Of a stretch of 12,290 nucleotides of DNA, positions 9,331 through 12,290 are shown one piece after another. This DNA is from Victivallales bacterium (GTDB taxonomy: Bacteria > Verrucomicrobiota > Lentisphaeria > Oligosphaerales > Lenti-02), in contig JABGQJ010000173.1 in assembly GCA_018648945.1 (NCBI GenBank), positions 1 to 12,290 of the forward strand, in the 5' to 3' direction. The translations under genes and the position numbers were made by a program. The notes beneath the pieces are model-generated. The model searched no databases. It worked only from the letters and a program-made list of their open reading frames with translations, and had not been told where the DNA came from. The number at the start of each line of letters is the position of its first letter. Positions within the stretch are counted from its first letter, which is position 1.

Positions 9331-11265
9331 ATGATCCGCGAGTTTGGCTACGTCAGAATCGGCACGGCAGTGCCCGAGGTGCGCGCGGCGGACGTGACTG
9401 GCAACGTGGATCGCCTGGTGGCCTCGGCTGAGGAAGCCGCAGAAGCGGGCTGCGATCTCGTGGTCTTTCCCGAGCTCTGCATCACCGGCTACACCTGTGG
9501 CGACCTCTTCCTGAACACCCATCTGCTGTGTACCGCAGAGCAGGGCTTGGCCGACTTCCTGGCCCGGACCACCGCTCTCGGCCCCGTCTTCGTGCTCGGG
9601 TTGCCTCTGTCGCTCGGGGGCGAGTTGTTCAACGCCGCCGTGGTCGTGCAGGCGGGCGAGATTCTCGGGGTTGTTCCCAAGATCTTCATCCCTGGCAATG
9701 GCGAGTACTACGAGCCGCGCTGGTTCTCCTCCGGGCAGAACGTGGAGCTCTGCGAGATCGGCCTCTGTGGACAGGCGGTCAGCTTTGCGACCGACCTGCT
9801 CTTCGCCTGTCGCGAGCACCCCGATTTCGTGTTTGCCGTCGAGATCTGCGAGGATCTCTGGGCTCCGATCCCTCCCAGTTCCTACCGGGCGCTCGAAGGC
9901 GCGACGGTCCTGGTCAACCCCTCCGCCAGCAACGACCTGGTTGGCAAGGCGGACTACCGTCGGCAGCTCGTATCCCAGCAGTCCGCCCGTTGCTTCGCCG
10001 CCTATGCCTACTGTTCGGCGGGCGTGGGGGAATCCACCACCGACATGGTCATGGGTGGGCACTGCCTGATCGCCGAAAACGGGACCATGCTGGCTGAGAG
10101 TGACCGCTTCCAACGCTCGGCGCAGCTCACTTTTGCCGATGTGGATGTGCAGTTCCTCCAGCATGAACGTCTTGGCCGCAAGACCTTCAGCCTGAACCGG
10201 CAGGTGGCAGGTGGTGACGCGGGTCTCATGGCGGCATTTTCCGCCTCGCAGACGTGTCGCGAGCAGCTTCAGCGCCGCGTGCCCCCAACCCCCTTCGTGC
10301 CCGGCGACCCCACCCGTCGCCACGAGCGTTGCCAGGAGATCCTCGCGATCCAGAGCACCGGCCTCGCGACCCGCCTGCACCACACCGGGATCAAGAGCGT
10401 GGTCATCGGCCTCTCCGGTGGTCTCGACTCCACCCTCGCCCTGCTTGTCTGCATCGAGGCCTTCCGCTCGCTCGGCCTGGATCTCTCCGGCATCCGCGGC
10501 ATCACCATGCCTGGCTTCGGCACGACGGCCCGTACCAAGGGCAATGCGGACGCCCTCTGCGAGGCCCTCGGCATCCCGCTCGACACCGTATCCATCACCG
10601 CCGCCTGCAGGCAGCACTTTGCCGACATCGGTCACGACGGCACCACCCACGACATTGCCTATGAGAACGTCCAGGCGCGCGAGCGTACGCAGATCCTGAT
10701 GGATGCCTCGAACATGCATGGCGCCCTCGTTGTCGGCACCGGCGACCTCTCCGAACTGGCCCTGGGTTGGTGTACCTACAACGGCGACCACATGAGCATG
10801 TACGCGGTCAACACCGGCGTCCCCAAGACCCTGGTCAGCTATGTGATCGGCTACTACGCCGACGACAAGGCCGACGAGACCGTCGCCGCCATTCTCCGGG
10901 ACATCCTGGACACCCCCATCTCCCCCGAACTCCTGCCCCCCGACGAGAATGGCGAGATTGCCCAGAAGACCGAGGATGTGGTCGGCCCCTACCTGCTGCA
11001 CGATTTCTTCCTCTACCACGCCGTGCGCTGTGGGTTTTCTCCCGCCAAGGTCCTCTTCCTTGCCCAGCAGGCCTTCGCTGATACCCACGACGAGGCCACA
11101 TTGCGCAAGTGGTTGCGCGAGTTCCTGCGCCGGTTCTTCCAGCAGCAGTTCAAGCGCTCCTGCCTGCCCGATGGCCCCAAGGTCGGAACCATCGCCCTCA
11201 GTCCGCGCGGCGATTGGCGCATGCCCAGCGACGCCCAGGTCAACGACTGGCTCGCGGACCTATAG
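9331..11265 (+). CDS. nadE: Glutamine-dependent NAD+ synthetase
   Basis: This 644-residue two-domain enzyme amidates nicotinic acid adenine dinucleotide to NAD+ using ATP and glutamine. The N-terminal nitrilase-type glutaminase (about 1-280) carries the triad Glu48 (FPELC), Lys117 (PKIFIPGNGEYYE) and Cys173 (EICEDLW). The C-terminal synthetase (about 330-644) has the PP-loop SGGLDS (362-367), followed by FGTTARTKGNA (396-406), GTGDLSELALGW (469-480) and NTGVPKTLV (494-502). The size and order match the long bacterial form (M. tuberculosis type, about 680 residues), so the ammonia tunnel between domains is expected. The ATG at 9331 is preceded by GGGAG (9320-9324). It lies 22 bp after tgt, third in the probable operon. 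Its TAG stop (11263-11265) overlaps the convergent hydrolase stop. The large minus-strand frame opposite it is a shadow. Confidence 0.97.
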   Translation: MIREFGYVRIGTAVPEVRAADVTGNVDRLVASAEEAAEAGCDLVVFPELCITGYTCGDLFLNTHLLCTAEQGLADFLARTTALGPVFVLGLPLSLGGELFNAAVVVQAGEILGVVPKIFIPGNGEYYEPRWFSSGQNVELCEIGLCGQAVSFATDLLFACREHPDFVFAVEICEDLWAPIPPSSYRALEGATVLVNPSASNDLVGKADYRRQLVSQQSARCFAAYAYCSAGVGESTTDMVMGGHCLIAENGTMLAESDRFQRSAQLTFADVDVQFLQHERLGRKTFSLNRQVAGGDAGLMAAFSASQTCREQLQRRVPPTPFVPGDPTRRHERCQEILAIQSTGLATRLHHTGIKSVVIGLSGGLDSTLALLVCIEAFRSLGLDLSGIRGITMPGFGTTARTKGNADALCEALGIPLDTVSITAACRQHFADIGHDGTTHDIAYENVQARERTQILMDASNMHGALVVGTGDLSELALGWCTYNGDHMSMYAVNTGVPKTLVSYVIGYYADDKADETVAAILRDILDTPISPELLPPDENGEIAQKTEDVVGPYLLHDFFLYHAVRCGFSPAKVLFLAQQAFADTHDEATLRKWLREFLRRFFQQQFKRSCLPDGPKVGTIALSPRGDWRMPSDAQVNDWLADL

Positions 11266-12267
11266 ATGCCGCCGCAGGAACGGCTCGGCCAGATCCCAGA
11301 TCAGCAGATGCCCTTCCTCGTGCAATGCGTAGTCCAGATTCCCCTCGCGGCCGAGCTGTTGGTACGCTTTCCGGACCGTCTTCTCGATTTCATCCCGGTC
11401 TGCCGGCGTGATCAACGGATCCTGCTTCCCTGCCTGTAGCTGCAGAGGCCGGGGCCCGATGAGGCAGAACAGCTCGTGTACGTCCGCGTAACGCAGGAGA
11501 CCGTGTGGGAACTGGATGCCGCAGGAGGAGAGCTTGAGCGAGCGTTCCCGGAAGGTGTTCATGCATCCCGAGGCCACGCAGACCGCGATCCGCTCGTCGA
11601 AGATCGTGAACCACATGGCTGTGCGTCCGCCGTAGGAGTTGCCCATGCAGCCGATGCGTTTGGCATCCACCTCGGGGCGTGCAGCCAAGACATCGATGGC
11701 AGCTTGGGCGTCCTGGATGTGCAGGTCCAGCACATTGAGTCCGTACATGGAGGCGGCGAACTGGGCGGCGTTGCACTTGTCCCGTGCCCCCACCCGCTCC
11801 AGATGCCCCATGCGTCCCTGCCAACCCCACCAAGCCGGGGCAATGACAACGTAGCCGCTACGCACGGCGGACAGGGCATAGGCCCGCCGCTGGTTGTCTC
11901 CCTCGTCCATGCCCGCAACCCCGCAGATCCCATCGATGCCATACGTGCAATGCCCATGGGAGACCAGCAACCCAGGGCGTTTCTCGCCTGGCGTCAAGCC
12001 ATGCGGCACCAATAGATAGGCAGGCAGCGTAGAACAGGCGCTCACCGCAATCTCCAGCACGTATCGCGTATGGTCCGGCTCCTCGATCGCCTCAATGACC
12101 TCCAGCATCGGCTCCACCCGCTCCGGCACGGGACTTCGCAGTCCCTCCAGCTTGGCGCGCAGCTTCGTCCGCCAACTGGCAAAGTCCTCGCCCTCGCGAT
12201 ATCGCATCTCGGGCGGATGGGCTGCGCCATACGCGTCCAGGAAATCAATGAAGGAATGCTGCTGCAT
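11260..12267 (-). CDS. Alpha/beta hydrolase (dienelactone hydrolase/acetyl xylan esterase-like)
   Basis: This 335-residue protein carries the alpha/beta hydrolase nucleophile elbow GNSYGG (Ser211), a likely acid Asp283 in AGKQDPLITPADR, and a likely base His320 in HEEGHLL. An upstream oxyanion-region motif, LVSHGHCTYG (101-110), follows a beta-strand (AYLLVPHG, 83-90). The set resembles the Abhydrolase_7/dienelactone hydrolase group and acetyl xylan esterases, which deacylate sugars or small esters; the exact substrate is unknown. No signal peptide is seen, so it is probably cytoplasmic. The ATG at 12267 has GGAG (minus strand, 12278-12275) seven bases upstream. Its TAG stop (11262-11260) lies within the nadE stop palindrome. 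Its partner genes would lie outside the window to the right. Confidence 0.85.
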   Translation of the reverse strand: MQQHSFIDFLDAYGAAHPPEMRYREGEDFASWRTKLRAKLEGLRSPVPERVEPMLEVIEAIEEPDHTRYVLEIAVSACSTLPAYLLVPHGLTPGEKRPGLLVSHGHCTYGIDGICGVAGMDEGDNQRRAYALSAVRSGYVVIAPAWWGWQGRMGHLERVGARDKCNAAQFAASMYGLNVLDLHIQDAQAAIDVLAARPEVDAKRIGCMGNSYGGRTAMWFTIFDERIAVCVASGCMNTFRERSLKLSSCGIQFPHGLLRYADVHELFCLIGPRPLQLQAGKQDPLITPADRDEIEKTVRKAYQQLGREGNLDYALHEEGHLLIWDLAEPFLRRHL

Positions 12268-12290
12268 GAATCCGCTCCGTCTGTAGGTTG

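Noticed and set aside
9316..11088. 590-codon open frame on the minus strand opposite nadE
   Set aside because: It lies wholly opposite a clear NAD+ synthetase with intact catalytic motifs, reads as low-complexity Gly/Ala/Val/Asp/His-rich sequence typical of antisense frames in GC-rich DNA, and has no recognisable domain.

Overview
This GC-rich bacterial window holds seven complete protein genes plus one or two fragments. It most likely comes from an uncultured member of the Lentisphaerota/PVC group, Armatimonadota, or a similar phylum. The pointers are two short pseudopilin-like proteins with an exact H-x9-D-G C-terminal motif (a lineage-expanded type in those phyla), a lid-less Hsp70 family protein, a large lyase-like sugar-polymer enzyme, and degenerate dispersed repeats in the gaps. 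Taxonomy is inference; no rRNA or tRNA gene is present to anchor it.

Layout. (1) 1-314, + strand: the 3' end of an unrecognised beta-rich protein. (2) 315-841: a gap with a dispersed-repeat-like hairpin. (3) 842-1186, +: a small YceK/YidQ-like lipoprotein. (4) 1187-1342: the gap between convergent genes, holding two abutting 28-bp repeat units. (5) 1343-3457, -: a 704-residue protein resembling polysaccharide lyases or heparinases (alpha toroid plus beta sandwich). (6) 3458-3980: a gap with a GGGGAC/GTCCCC hairpin and possible gene debris. (7) 3981-4670 and 5118-5801, both -: two paralogous prepilin-like proteins. Each has its own Shine-Dalgarno at identical spacing and its own copy of a conserved upstream block, so promoter and gene appear to have been duplicated together. 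A strong hairpin lies after the upstream gene. (8) 5802-6363: a divergent intergenic region with three perfect inverted repeats. (9) 6364-11265, +: a probable operon of an Hsp70-like ATPase, tgt (queuine tRNA-ribosyltransferase) and glutamine-dependent nadE, with gaps of 8 and 22 bp. (10) 11260-12267, -: an alpha/beta hydrolase (esterase-like). Its stop overlaps the nadE stop inside the palindrome CTATAG.

Functionally the window mixes a housekeeping operon (protein quality control, tRNA modification, NAD synthesis) with accessory genes: pseudopilins, a polysaccharide-lyase-like enzyme, a lipoprotein and an esterase-like hydrolase. No CRISPR array, complete insertion sequence, phage module or recognised defence system is visible. 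The most unusual parts are the duplicated pseudopilin units with shared upstream DNA, the unassigned lyase-like protein, and the repeat pieces on both sides of it.
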